A stretch of 22,379 nt of DNA. It comes from CAINEC01 sp046052065. Lineage in GTDB: Bacteria; Bacteroidota; Bacteroidia; AKYH767-A; OLB10. The notes below the pieces were generated by a model. The model saw only the letters and a program-made list of their open reading frames with translations. It was not told the DNA's origin and did not search any database. The translations under genes were made by a program, and so were the position numbers. This document shows, piece by piece, positions 8,583 through 16,199 of this stretch (its first letter is position 1; every line of letters begins with the position of its first letter). The DNA is taken from contig JBJOND010000039.1 in NCBI GenBank assembly GCA_046052065.1, forward strand, positions 1-22,379, written 5' to 3'.

Positions 8583-9634
8583 TTGCTCTTTTGAGTAATT
8601 AAATATTGGATTAACTCCACTAAATTATAGTCGTTATTTTCATTCAAACAAACCTCAATATCAATAAAAGCAAGAGGTAAATTCTGGATTAAATGTTTTA
8701 ATTCTGATGTATTAAATCGCATAAAATCCTTGCGAGTAGTCAGTATAACAACAGGTGAATTCTGACTTAACAACTGATTGTATTGCGTCTTGATTTTTAT
8801 AATATCTCCTGACGAAAACTGATAGTGATCTTTAAAAATAAATTCAGTGACCGACTTAGCATTTGAATTTGCAAATTCTATGAATGGCTTTGGGTTCGCT
8901 ATTCCAGCTACCACAATAACATTACAATTTTGCAAATAGGCAATTGGCATTTTCTCTCCGGATAAAAACTCCATCGACTCACTGTATCGCATATACGAAA
9001 AAAGCACTTTTTGTACTCCATACTTTTGGATATTTGAACGCACTTCATTCATTTCACTTAAACTAATTTTCTCGGGCGATTTACTAACGATAACCACATC
9101 CGCTCTTTTTACTCCCGATTTCGGTTCGCGCAAACGACCAACAGGTAAAAGGTGGTCGTTATAAAACAAATCCGAATAGTCCGTAATTAAAATATTAAAA
9201 TCGGGCTTTACATACCGATGCTGAAACGCATCATCCAACAAAATTAATTCAGATTTTATTTCCTTTTCAATCTGTTCAATTCCTACTACCCTCTTTTCGC
9301 AAACTGCAACATTTAAATCAGAGAAAAGATTCGCATATTGAAGTGGCTCATCGCCTACCTGCAAAGGACTATTATCCGACTTAACCCATCTAAACCCCTT
9401 GGTTTGACGCCCATACCCACGACTTAAAACGGCTAATCGGTAATTACTTTTTAATTGGTTAATTAAATAAATCACATGTGGCGATTTGCCGGTTCCTCCA
9501 GCGGATAGATTACCGACATTAATAACAAAGGACTTAAAAGTATGCTGCTTTAAAATCCCAATATCAAAAAGAAAATTCCTGAAACGGATAACCATTCCAT
9601 ACAAAATCGAGAAAGGGAGCAATAAAATTTGCAT
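8579..9634 (-). CDS. lpxK: Tetraacyldisaccharide 4'-kinase LpxK
   Basis: LpxK phosphorylates the 4' position of the tetraacyl-disaccharide 1-phosphate precursor on the inner face of the cytoplasmic membrane, giving lipid IVA. I place the start at the ATG at 9632-9634 (351 residues), because from there the protein reads MQILLLPFSILYG, as in the membrane-associated N-terminus of the family. An upstream in-frame ATG at 9664 would add ten residues and reach to 4 nt from the divergent NIF3 reading frame. The P-loop GNLSAGGTGKSPHV is at ~41-54 (Ser where many homologues have Thr after the Lys). SRGYGR follows at ~71-76, and DDAFQHR at 134-140 is the family's DD.FQH motif with Ala instead of the usual Gly. 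The gene is divergent from NIF3 and overlaps the following secreted-protein gene by 4 nt. Confidence 0.95.
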   Translation of the reverse strand: MQILLLPFSILYGMVIRFRNFLFDIGILKQHTFKSFVINVGNLSAGGTGKSPHVIYLINQLKSNYRLAVLSRGYGRQTKGFRWVKSDNSPLQVGDEPLQYANLFSDLNVAVCEKRVVGIEQIEKEIKSELILLDDAFQHRYVKPDFNILITDYSDLFYNDHLLPVGRLREPKSGVKRADVVIVSKSPEKISLSEMNEVRSNIQKYGVQKVLFSYMRYSESMEFLSGEKMPIAYLQNCNVIVVAGIANPKPFIEFANSNAKSVTEFIFKDHYQFSSGDIIKIKTQYNQLLSQNSPVVILTTRKDFMRFNTSELKHLIQNLPLAFIDIEVCLNENNDYNLVELIQYLITQKSK

Positions 9635-9639
9635 AGTTT

Positions 9640-9647
9640 CAAAAATA
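9640..9647 (-). promoter_or_regulatory. Possible -7 box for lpxK
   Basis: On the minus strand these bases read TATTTTTG, a match to TAnnTTTG. It ends only 5 nt before the chosen ATG at 9634, so the transcript would be nearly leaderless. No matching -33 element was found. The site is weak, and AT-rich DNA yields such matches by chance. Confidence 0.2.
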
Positions 9648-9672
9648 TAACTTTTTAAGTTCACAGAGTGAT

Positions 9673-9680
9673 TAAATTTG
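9673..9680 (+). promoter_or_regulatory. Candidate -7 box of the NIF3/zinc-ribbon operon
   Basis: TAAATTTG is an exact TAnnTTTG match 20 nt before the ATG at 9701. A T-run at 9652-9656 occupies the -33 region without a clear TTTG. The box lies inside the optional 5' extension that begins with GTG at 9668, which supports the later ATG as the true start. Confidence 0.4.
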
Positions 9681-9700
9681 TCGTACTTATAAAATCACTT

Positions 9701-10795
9701 ATGCAATTAAAAGATATCATTCAATTTCTTGAAAATAAAGCACCATCGTCTTTACAGGAAAGTTACGATAACTCAGGGTTAATCTGCGGACATTCATCCA
9801 TGGAAATTAAAGGGGCTATTATTTGTCTTGATAGTACTGAAGATGTGATTGATGAAGCAATACGCAATGGATTTAATCTCGTGATAGCTCACCATCCTAT
9901 TGTTTTTAGCGGAATTAAAAAACTGAACGGCAAAAACTACATCGAAAGAACTATTATAAAAGCCATTAAAAACGATATTGCCATTTATGCTATTCATACA
10001 AATCTCGATAATGTCATCCACGGAGTAAATGCAAAAATTGCTGAGAAAATTGGACTTGTCAATTGTCGTATTTTAAGTCCGATGAAAAATAAATTACTCA
10101 AGCTCAGCACTTATGTGCCCCATGAACAAGCAGAAAAAGTAAAAGAAGCACTTTTTAATGCGGGAGCTGGCCATATTGGAAACTACTCAGAATGTAGTTT
10201 TACTACCATCGGAGAAGGTACATTTAAGGGAGGCGATGAAAGCAATCCCCTTTATGGTGAAAAAAATGTGAGGTTTAAAGGACAAGAATCGAAAATTGAA
10301 GTAATCTTGGAAAGTCATAAACAATACCAGGTTTTTAATGCCTTAAAAGAGGCTCATCCATACGAGGAAGTGGCCTATGAGTTCATCGCATTAGCCAACA
10401 ATTGGCAAGATGTCGGGGCTGGAATAACTGGAGAACTTCCATCTAAAATTGATGCTATTGACTTTCTTAAGTCACTGAAAGTCAAAATGAAAACAGACTG
10501 CATTCGCCACACAAACACCTTTAACAAAGAAGTTAAAAAGGTAGCCATTTGCGGTGGTTCGGGAAGCTTCTTATTGGAAGATGCCAAGCGTGCAGGGGCA
10601 GATATATTCGTTACTGGCGACTACAAATACCATCAATTTTTTGATGCTGATGGAAGCATAATAATCGCGGACATTGGCCATTATGAAAGTGAACAATACA
10701 CAATTGAGCTTTTAGGTGATTGGCTTAGCGAAAAATTTCCTACATTTGCCCTCCGTTTAACGGAGATTAATACCAATCCAATTAATTACATTTAA
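9701..10795 (+). CDS. NIF3-family dinuclear metal protein (Nif3-like / GTP cyclohydrolase I type 2 family)
   Basis: A 364-residue NIF3 protein. The start at ATG 9701 gives MQLKDIIQFLENKAP, the usual family N-terminus; a GTG 33 nt earlier overlaps a promoter-like box and adds residues without family resemblance. The metal site is complete: H64 and H65 in AHHPIVF, H99 and D103 in HTNLDN, H327 and E331 in DIGHYESE, matching the two-metal hexameric toroid proteins such as E. coli YbgI. Length and the inserted segment at ~130-240 match the long YqfO-like form, in which a PII-like domain splits the NIF3 core. Members are annotated as GTP cyclohydrolase I type 2, but the biochemical role is not settled. 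The next gene begins 2 nt after the stop, forming an operon. Confidence 0.94.
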   Translation: MQLKDIIQFLENKAPSSLQESYDNSGLICGHSSMEIKGAIICLDSTEDVIDEAIRNGFNLVIAHHPIVFSGIKKLNGKNYIERTIIKAIKNDIAIYAIHTNLDNVIHGVNAKIAEKIGLVNCRILSPMKNKLLKLSTYVPHEQAEKVKEALFNAGAGHIGNYSECSFTTIGEGTFKGGDESNPLYGEKNVRFKGQESKIEVILESHKQYQVFNALKEAHPYEEVAYEFIALANNWQDVGAGITGELPSKIDAIDFLKSLKVKMKTDCIRHTNTFNKEVKKVAICGGSGSFLLEDAKRAGADIFVTGDYKYHQFFDADGSIIIADIGHYESEQYTIELLGDWLSEKFPTFALRLTEINTNPINYI

Positions 10796-10797
10796 CC

Positions 10798-11613
10798 ATG
10801 GCTACTAGAAAGTCTAAGAAAGCAGCAGAAGCAGTTGTTGAAGTTCCAAAAAAACCAAAACCAATTGTTCGTTCAATCGACAAAGGCGACAACAGTATTG
10901 AGCATAAGCTTCGTGCCCTTTATCAATTACAATTAATCGACAGTCAAATCGATAGAATTCGCCATACCCGTGGTGAATTACCAATGGAAGTATTGGATTT
11001 AGAAGATGAAATTGCTGGACTACAAACTCGTGTAACCAACTATACTGAAGAAGCGGCAGAGTTAGATGAGCAGATCAAAAATCGTAAGCAAGCGACAAAA
11101 GATGCGCAAGCAGCGATTAAGAAATATCAATCTCAACAATCAAGTGTAAAGAATAATCGTGAGTTTGATTCATTAAATAAAGAAATCGAATATCAACAAT
11201 TAGAAATTCAACTTTGCGAAAAGCGTATTAAAGAATATACTGCTGAATTGGCATCGAAGAATTTAATTGTTGAGGCTTCGGTAAAAGCATTAGAAGAAAG
11301 AAAATTAGATTTAGAAAATAAAAAATCAGAATTAGAATCGATTGTTGCTGAAACAGAAAAAGAAGAACAAGAACTTTTAGTTGAATCAAATAAATCGTCT
11401 GATGTGATTGAAGCACGTTTATTAACTGCTTACCACCGTATTCGTAAGAATGCAAGAAACGGATTAGCGGTAGTTCCGGTTGATCGTGATGCTTGTGGTG
11501 GATGTTTCAACAAAATCCCACCTCAACGTCAATTAGACATTCGTCAGCGTAAGAAGGTTATCGTTTGCGAGCATTGCGGACGTATCTTGGTTGATGGAGC
11601 TGTAATCGAATAA
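10798..11613 (+). CDS. Coiled-coil protein with C-terminal C4 zinc ribbon (zf-RING_7 family)
   Basis: A 271-residue cytoplasmic protein. The first ~25 residues are Lys/Ala/Pro-rich and basic. Residues ~35-215 are a long charged helical region with heptad-like Leu/Ile spacing, a coiled-coil hairpin rich in Glu, Lys and Gln. The C-terminus is a zinc ribbon with CGGC at C233/C236 and CEHC at C257/C260, flanked by NKIPPQRQ and GRILVDG. This fits the bacterial zf-RING_7 (DUF164) family, described as possible nucleic-acid-binding proteins of unknown function. It lies 2 nt after the NIF3 gene, a pairing I recall as recurrent in diverse bacteria, which suggests a shared process. The ATG at 10798 is chosen because it follows the NIF3 stop directly. 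A strong terminator follows. Confidence 0.92.
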   Translation: MATRKSKKAAEAVVEVPKKPKPIVRSIDKGDNSIEHKLRALYQLQLIDSQIDRIRHTRGELPMEVLDLEDEIAGLQTRVTNYTEEAAELDEQIKNRKQATKDAQAAIKKYQSQQSSVKNNREFDSLNKEIEYQQLEIQLCEKRIKEYTAELASKNLIVEASVKALEERKLDLENKKSELESIVAETEKEEQELLVESNKSSDVIEARLLTAYHRIRKNARNGLAVVPVDRDACGGCFNKIPPQRQLDIRQRKKVIVCEHCGRILVDGAVIE

Positions 11614-11634
11614 TAATTATAAGCCAAATAGCAG

Positions 11635-11664
11635 AGCGGCGAACTTTTCAAGTTCGCCGCTTTT
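11635..11664 (+). terminator. Strong terminator between convergent operons
   Basis: AGCGGCGAACTT (11635-11646) pairs with AAGTTCGCCGCT (11650-11661) as a 12-bp GC-rich stem with a 3-nt TTC loop, followed by TTT. It lies 21 nt after the zinc-ribbon stop and just past the minus-strand methyltransferase gene ending at 11667. The plus-strand transcript is best served; on the minus strand the T-tract is poor. Confidence 0.88.
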
Positions 11665-11666
11665 GT

Positions 11667-12836
11667 TTACTCTTTATTTTGATAGAGATCCTTTTTACTT
11701 CCTTCAAATAATTCGTAGCCGAGCAAACGACAATCGATAGGTCCGTTAAACAACGCAATCTTTCGATTAGAACGCAAACCTACAGATTTAGCTCCTTCAG
11801 GACTACCTGTAAAAATCCATGCTTTATAACCTGCGTAACTCTTTTTAAACTTATCTCCTATCTCTTTATACAATGCTTCAATGTCTTCTACTTGTAGCTT
11901 TTCGCCGTATGGGGGATTAATAATTATCACTCCATTTCCCTGTGGCCTTTCGAAATCTTTGAAATCACCTAAAGACAATTCCACCATATCTTCAACACCT
12001 GCACTTACCACATTTTCTTTAGCTTTCTCCAACGTGTATTTATTTATTTCATTTCCATAAATACGTACAGGTTGCTCATTGATGCGCTCCAGTTGTTTTT
12101 CACGAATAGTCTTATACAATGCCTCATCAAAATTCAACCATTTTTCAAAAGCAAATTTCTTTCTAAAAATACCTGGAGGAATATTAGCAGACATCAAAGC
12201 AGCTTCAATTGGAATAGTTCCAGATCCGCACATAAAATCTACTAATGGTTTATGTGGCTCCCATCCTGACAACATAATTATTCCTGCTGCTAATACCTCA
12301 CTCAATGGAGCCTTATCTACATCAACGCGATAACCACGACGATGTAAAGAGTCGCCACTACTATTAATTAGAAGTGTACATTTATTTTTATTGATGAACA
12401 CATTCACCTCTAAATCAGAATCGGTCTTGCTAACGTCAGGGCGTTTACCCGTTTCCTTACGGAAACAATCAGCAATCGCATCTTTGACTTTTAATGCTGG
12501 ATACAAGTTGTTATCAAACAAATCGGAGTTCAACGTACATCGAACAGAAAATGTTTGATTAACCTTCATTAGCTCTGTCCAATCAAGCTTTAAAACCTGT
12601 TCGTATAAATCATCACCATCTTTAATTGGAAATGAAATAAGACTAATCATGACGCGCAGGGCAAGTCGACTGCTAAAATTAACTTTATAAACGAATCCTA
12701 AATCGCCTATACAAGAAACAGCACGCGTATGAATCTCTACATCACGCCCGCCGAGTTGACGAAGTTCTTTTGATAATAGCTCTTCCAAACCTGCATAGGT
12801 AGAAACAACTAATCGTAAATCTGATTTCAATAACAT
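11667..12836 (-). CDS. THUMP-domain class I SAM-dependent rRNA methyltransferase (RlmL N-terminal-like)
   Basis: A 389-residue RNA guanine-N2 methyltransferase candidate. An N-terminal ferredoxin-like/THUMP region (~1-160) begins RLVVSTYAGLEELLSKEL, followed by the UPF0020 methyltransferase domain with FMCGSGTIPIEAA at 201-213 (SAM-binding motif I) and the catalytic INPPYGEKL at 306-314. The length fits the single-domain relatives of the N-terminal half of E. coli RlmL (m2G2445 of 23S rRNA); there is no RlmK-like C-terminal half. The exact target base is inferred, so no symbol is given. The start ATG lies 18 nt after the stop of the TonB receptor, so it is probably last in that transcript, which is unusual company for an rRNA-modifying enzyme. 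Confidence 0.9.
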   Translation of the reverse strand: MLLKSDLRLVVSTYAGLEELLSKELRQLGGRDVEIHTRAVSCIGDLGFVYKVNFSSRLALRVMISLISFPIKDGDDLYEQVLKLDWTELMKVNQTFSVRCTLNSDLFDNNLYPALKVKDAIADCFRKETGKRPDVSKTDSDLEVNVFINKNKCTLLINSSGDSLHRRGYRVDVDKAPLSEVLAAGIIMLSGWEPHKPLVDFMCGSGTIPIEAALMSANIPPGIFRKKFAFEKWLNFDEALYKTIREKQLERINEQPVRIYGNEINKYTLEKAKENVVSAGVEDMVELSLGDFKDFERPQGNGVIIINPPYGEKLQVEDIEALYKEIGDKFKKSYAGYKAWIFTGSPEGAKSVGLRSNRKIALFNGPIDCRLLGYELFEGSKKDLYQNKE

Positions 12837-12854
12837 AGAGCGAAGATAGTTAAA

Positions 12855-15143
12855 CTACAACGATTTATTTTTCAGAATGTCAAAGGGTATTGAACATCCT
12901 ATTGTGAGATTCCTTCCCATTCCATTAATACCTACATATTTTAATCTCGATAAATGATTAAAATAAATTTGATTGGTAATATTATTAGCAATCACATAAA
13001 AATCAACACAAACATTCTTCGCTTCATACCTTGCAGATACCCCACCACCAAAAAGCGAATAGGCATCAGTGACAGTTTCAAACTGGTCAATTCTATCTTG
13101 CTTAGCGAAGTAATCAAACTGCGCTTTAATCTTAATACTTTTCCAATTACCATTTTGCTTTTTGATAAACTCATAACTTAAAACCGAGTTCAAATGAAAC
13201 GGAGGAATAAACGGCAATGCTAAATCAGTCTCCTGATTAACAGCCCACACATACGAAGCACGGTTTTCAAAATGCACTTTTTCCGTCAAATGATAATCGA
13301 CAGATAATTCACCACCATAAAACAACGCATCTCCTTGAACATATTTAAATACAGGATAAATTTCATTATCTACTTCCTGCGTTTGATTTTGGGAGTTTCG
13401 ATAATAAATAAACTGATTAAATGAATTATAAAAGAGCGAGAACTCCCCTCCTATCTTTTCACTCTCATAACCCAAACCAGCATCGAACTGCCAGCTTGTT
13501 TCAGGCTTTAAATCGGGATTTCCAATTTCATATCGGAAAGTTCCTTCATGCACACCATTTGCCGATAATTCAGAAATATTGGGAACACGAAACCCTCTTC
13601 CTGCATTCCATCTAAAATGCAATTTATCTGTTGCCTCATACGTAAAACCCATTGAACCACTGAGGGCATTAAAAGACTTGTCAAAAGCAGTAAACACACC
13701 TTCTAAACTGTCGGCGCTTATAGACTTCCAATCATAACGCAATCCGAAATTTCTCGACCATTTATTTGTTACTTTTTTTATAGATGAAAAAACACCAACA
13801 TCTGTTGAGCTATAATCAGGGATTAAATACTCCTCTCCTTTATTTGTATTTTGTTGCATGCCACCACTAACACCAACAACTACATCCCAGCCGTTTTGTT
13901 GTGGCAAATAATATTTCACATCGCCTGTCATTGTTTTTAAATCGATAAACATACCTGGCTTAGAGCCATCATCTTCATACTCCTGACGCTGATTATTCTG
14001 CCACCCAAATACAGTTCTTAAATTACCTTTGCGTAAAAAATAACTACCTAAAGTTGAAATCTTATAATGATTCACGCGTTGAAATGGCAACCCAATAGTT
14101 CTCGTTAAGGCCTCAGCGTTAGTTACTGAATTTCCTTCGGGAGTAATAAACAAACCCATTGAGTCACGCTCGCCTTCAATCATTCCAAACTGTGCCTGAT
14201 AAGAACTAAAATGAAAATGCTGATAACCCCATTTCTTATTAAGGCCTAACATTAAACTTGCATTATCCTCATTAAATGCAGAATTATAAACTACCTCATT
14301 GGGAGTAGAATATGCTGCAGCATTCTTGTTAGTTTTTCTAACTCGCCACACTAGTCCATTTTGATTACCCTCCGCCATTGCACCAACAACATACGTTTTA
14401 CTATTTGATTGATACTGGCTAATCAGTTCACCGTTTATTGTTCCTAATGTTGCAGGAAATGGCTCCAGAATATTAATTACTCCGCCAATTGCATCTGAAC
14501 CAAACAAGAGCGATGAAGGCCCTTTCAATACTTCTATTCTATCAGCAGAGAACTGATCTATTTCTAATCCGTGTTCATCGCCCCATTGCTGTCCCTCCTG
14601 ACGAATCCCTTCGTTAATACTAACGATACGGTTATACCCTAAACCACGAATTACAGGTTTAGCAATTCCTCCACCTGTCGATATAGATGAGACACCTGCC
14701 ACTTGTGTAAGTGCTTCTGTAATATTTGTTGCGGCAGTATTTTGTATTTGCGACTTCTCAATCGGATCAACACTTAAACTTGATTGTGCATGATTGGATG
14801 CAAATGCAGAACCTGTAATAATTACTTCATCCATTTCTAAAATCTGAGGAGAAAGAAATAAATCCAGTGATGATGCTTCATTTACATTCTCGACATAAAG
14901 CGTAATACTCCCATATCCTTCCATCCTCACTTGAAGCATCATTTTTTTTGCTGGTAAATTTGAAAGGACAAACTCACCTTTTTCATTTGTGATTGTACCT
15001 ATTTTAAATTCAGGAATAATTACAGACGCACCTACCAATACTTCTTTCGTTTTTTTATCGGAAACTTTTCCTTTTAAGATTAATTGTGATTTCGCATCGC
15101 TACATAATAATAGTGCAGCAATGAAAAAGAAAATTCTTTTCAT
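12855..15143 (-). CDS. TonB-dependent outer membrane receptor, possible metal transporter
   Basis: A 762-residue outer-membrane active transporter. Signal peptide 1-19. A carboxypeptidase-regulatory-like domain spans ~22-100 (KGKVSDKKTKEVLVGASV, ITNEKGEF). A TonB-box-like DEVIITGSA lies at ~105-113. The plug at ~120-230 has IRGLGYNRIVSINEGIRQEG, QQWGDEHGLEID and VLKGPSSLLFGSDAIGGVIN. The 22-strand barrel follows, with GRGFRVPNISELSANGVHEG near 535 and FNSFNQFIYY typical of the family. The last barrel strand (LTIGCSIPF) is followed by eight extra residues instead of ending in the usual terminal Phe. The gene follows a small His/Cys-rich membrane protein by 52 nt; that neighbour, not the receptor itself, suggests zinc, copper or another transition metal as substrate. 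No His-rich loop is seen in the barrel, so a siderophore or other ligand is possible. Confidence 0.95.
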   Translation of the reverse strand: MKRIFFFIAALLLCSDAKSQLILKGKVSDKKTKEVLVGASVIIPEFKIGTITNEKGEFVLSNLPAKKMMLQVRMEGYGSITLYVENVNEASSLDLFLSPQILEMDEVIITGSAFASNHAQSSLSVDPIEKSQIQNTAATNITEALTQVAGVSSISTGGGIAKPVIRGLGYNRIVSINEGIRQEGQQWGDEHGLEIDQFSADRIEVLKGPSSLLFGSDAIGGVINILEPFPATLGTINGELISQYQSNSKTYVVGAMAEGNQNGLVWRVRKTNKNAAAYSTPNEVVYNSAFNEDNASLMLGLNKKWGYQHFHFSSYQAQFGMIEGERDSMGLFITPEGNSVTNAEALTRTIGLPFQRVNHYKISTLGSYFLRKGNLRTVFGWQNNQRQEYEDDGSKPGMFIDLKTMTGDVKYYLPQQNGWDVVVGVSGGMQQNTNKGEEYLIPDYSSTDVGVFSSIKKVTNKWSRNFGLRYDWKSISADSLEGVFTAFDKSFNALSGSMGFTYEATDKLHFRWNAGRGFRVPNISELSANGVHEGTFRYEIGNPDLKPETSWQFDAGLGYESEKIGGEFSLFYNSFNQFIYYRNSQNQTQEVDNEIYPVFKYVQGDALFYGGELSVDYHLTEKVHFENRASYVWAVNQETDLALPFIPPFHLNSVLSYEFIKKQNGNWKSIKIKAQFDYFAKQDRIDQFETVTDAYSLFGGGVSARYEAKNVCVDFYVIANNITNQIYFNHLSRLKYVGINGMGRNLTIGCSIPFDILKNKSL

Positions 15144-15195
15144 TGATTTTTTTGTTAAAGATTAAAAATGTTACGAGTGATAAATAAAAAACAAA

Positions 15196-15510
15196 TCACC
15201 TAACAGGCGGACCTTTATTACTATACGAAAGTGTATAATAACGACATTTCAAATTCAACCCGCCAAATAAAATCACAATAAAAACAACTTGTAAAAAACT
15301 AAAACTCTTGAATCCATTATACAAAATCGGATCACCTGTTAAATCAAATAGCAAGCAATGCTCATGTTCAGCAGAAACATCACTTTCATGCTCGTGACAA
15401 ACTACATCAGTAGTATCGTGATGCCCTGATAGCTCATGCCATAACTCACGTGGCACAAATAGCTGCAAGCACAAAAAAATCAACAGCCAACTTGTAGCTT
15501 TTTGCATCAT
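15196..15510 (-). CDS. Small His/Cys-rich membrane-anchored protein, possible periplasmic metal binder
   Basis: I do not recognise a named family. With the ATG at 15508-15510 (3 nt after the DUF4159 stop) the protein has 104 residues; a second ATG follows immediately. Residues ~6-19 are a hydrophobic signal or anchor. Residues 25-52 hold seven His and two Cys (H25, H30, H31, C38, H39, H41, H49, H51, C52) among acidic residues, including HELSGHH, CHEHE and EHEHC, a composition typical of transition-metal binding. A second hydrophobic segment lies at ~69-86, and the tail is basic. The TonB receptor gene follows 52 nt downstream. Small His-rich exported proteins beside receptors recur in Bacteroidota, so a periplasmic metal chaperone or sensor is plausible. 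This is inference from composition and context. Confidence 0.78.
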   Translation of the reverse strand: MMQKATSWLLIFLCLQLFVPRELWHELSGHHDTTDVVCHEHESDVSAEHEHCLLFDLTGDPILYNGFKSFSFLQVVFIVILFGGLNLKCRYYTLSYSNKGPPVR

Positions 15511-15513
15511 CAA

Positions 15514-16179
15514 TTAATTTTCAAAAGCGTATTGAATAAGATTTGCACCCATCTTTAAAGCTTTCGTTCTATTCTCCTGCGAATCTCTGTGTACTTCAAT
15601 ATCTTCCCAGCCGTCACCTAAGTCACATTCAAAATCATAAAAGCAAACTAATCGTCCATTGTAAATCAATCCAAATCCTTGAGGAGCTTTATCATCATGC
15701 TCATGTACCTTTGGTAATCCACCAGAAAATTTAAACTTCTGTTGATAGACAGGATGATTAAAAGGCAGCTCTACAAAACTTAATTCCGGAAATACTTTTT
15801 TCATCTGTGTACGAATAAATTTATCCATTCCATAGTTATCTGATATGTGAAGGAATCCTCCTCCCATTAAGTATTTTCTTAAATTATCCGCCTCCTGTTG
15901 TGTGAATACCACGTTGCCGTGTCCTGTCATATGAACAAACGGGTAATTAAATAAATCAGGACTTCCAACTTCTACTATTGCCTGTTCGGTGTTAATTGTT
16001 GTTCCTAAGTTTTGATTACAAAAGGTGATTAAATTTTTGAGCGATGTTTCAAGATTTGCATACCAGTCGCCACCTCCATTATACTTGAGCAATGCAATTT
16101 TAACTGTAGGCTCTGTTGGTGTAGTTGCCGACACAAAAAACACTGTCAATAACAAGTATACTATCACTTTTTTCATCAT
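15514..16179 (-). CDS. DUF4159 domain protein, exported
   Basis: A 221-residue protein with a signal peptide (~1-19, VIVYLLLTVFFVSA) followed by one DUF4159 domain. Visible family features are VKIALLKYNGGGDWY (~26-40), an HMTGHGN turn (~83), the glycine-rich MGGGFLHISDNYG (~110) and VELPFNHPVY (~137). The fold resembles class I glutamine amidotransferase-like domains; I see no clear Cys-His-Glu triad, so catalysis is uncertain. It starts 20 nt after the rsmE stop and is followed 3 nt later by the His/Cys-rich gene, so it sits inside one transcript. Its C-terminal part contains KVHEHDDKAP, a small His cluster that could bind a metal. The function of DUF4159 is not known to me. Confidence 0.88.
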   Translation of the reverse strand: MMKKVIVYLLLTVFFVSATTPTEPTVKIALLKYNGGGDWYANLETSLKNLITFCNQNLGTTINTEQAIVEVGSPDLFNYPFVHMTGHGNVVFTQQEADNLRKYLMGGGFLHISDNYGMDKFIRTQMKKVFPELSFVELPFNHPVYQQKFKFSGGLPKVHEHDDKAPQGFGLIYNGRLVCFYDFECDLGDGWEDIEVHRDSQENRTKALKMGANLIQYAFEN

Positions 16180-16199
16180 TCAAATTTAGTATTTTACAA

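Noticed and set aside
11228..11455. Minus-strand frame opposite the zinc-ribbon protein
   Set aside because: It is antisense to the coiled-coil region; its Leu/Gln-rich product is what reversed Lys/Glu codons give.
12889..12915. Possible C-terminal frameshift of the TonB receptor, because it lacks a terminal Phe
   Set aside because: The last barrel strand ends normally at IPF and only eight residues follow; no alternative frame gives a better end.
15511..15513. TTG as start of the His/Cys-rich gene
   Set aside because: Two ATG codons follow at once, and the upstream stop ends at 15514; ATG at 15510 is the simpler start.
16181..16188. TAAATTTG on the minus strand just before the DUF4159 gene
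   Set aside because: It ends 1 nt before the ATG, so transcription would start inside the gene; probably a chance match in AT-rich DNA.
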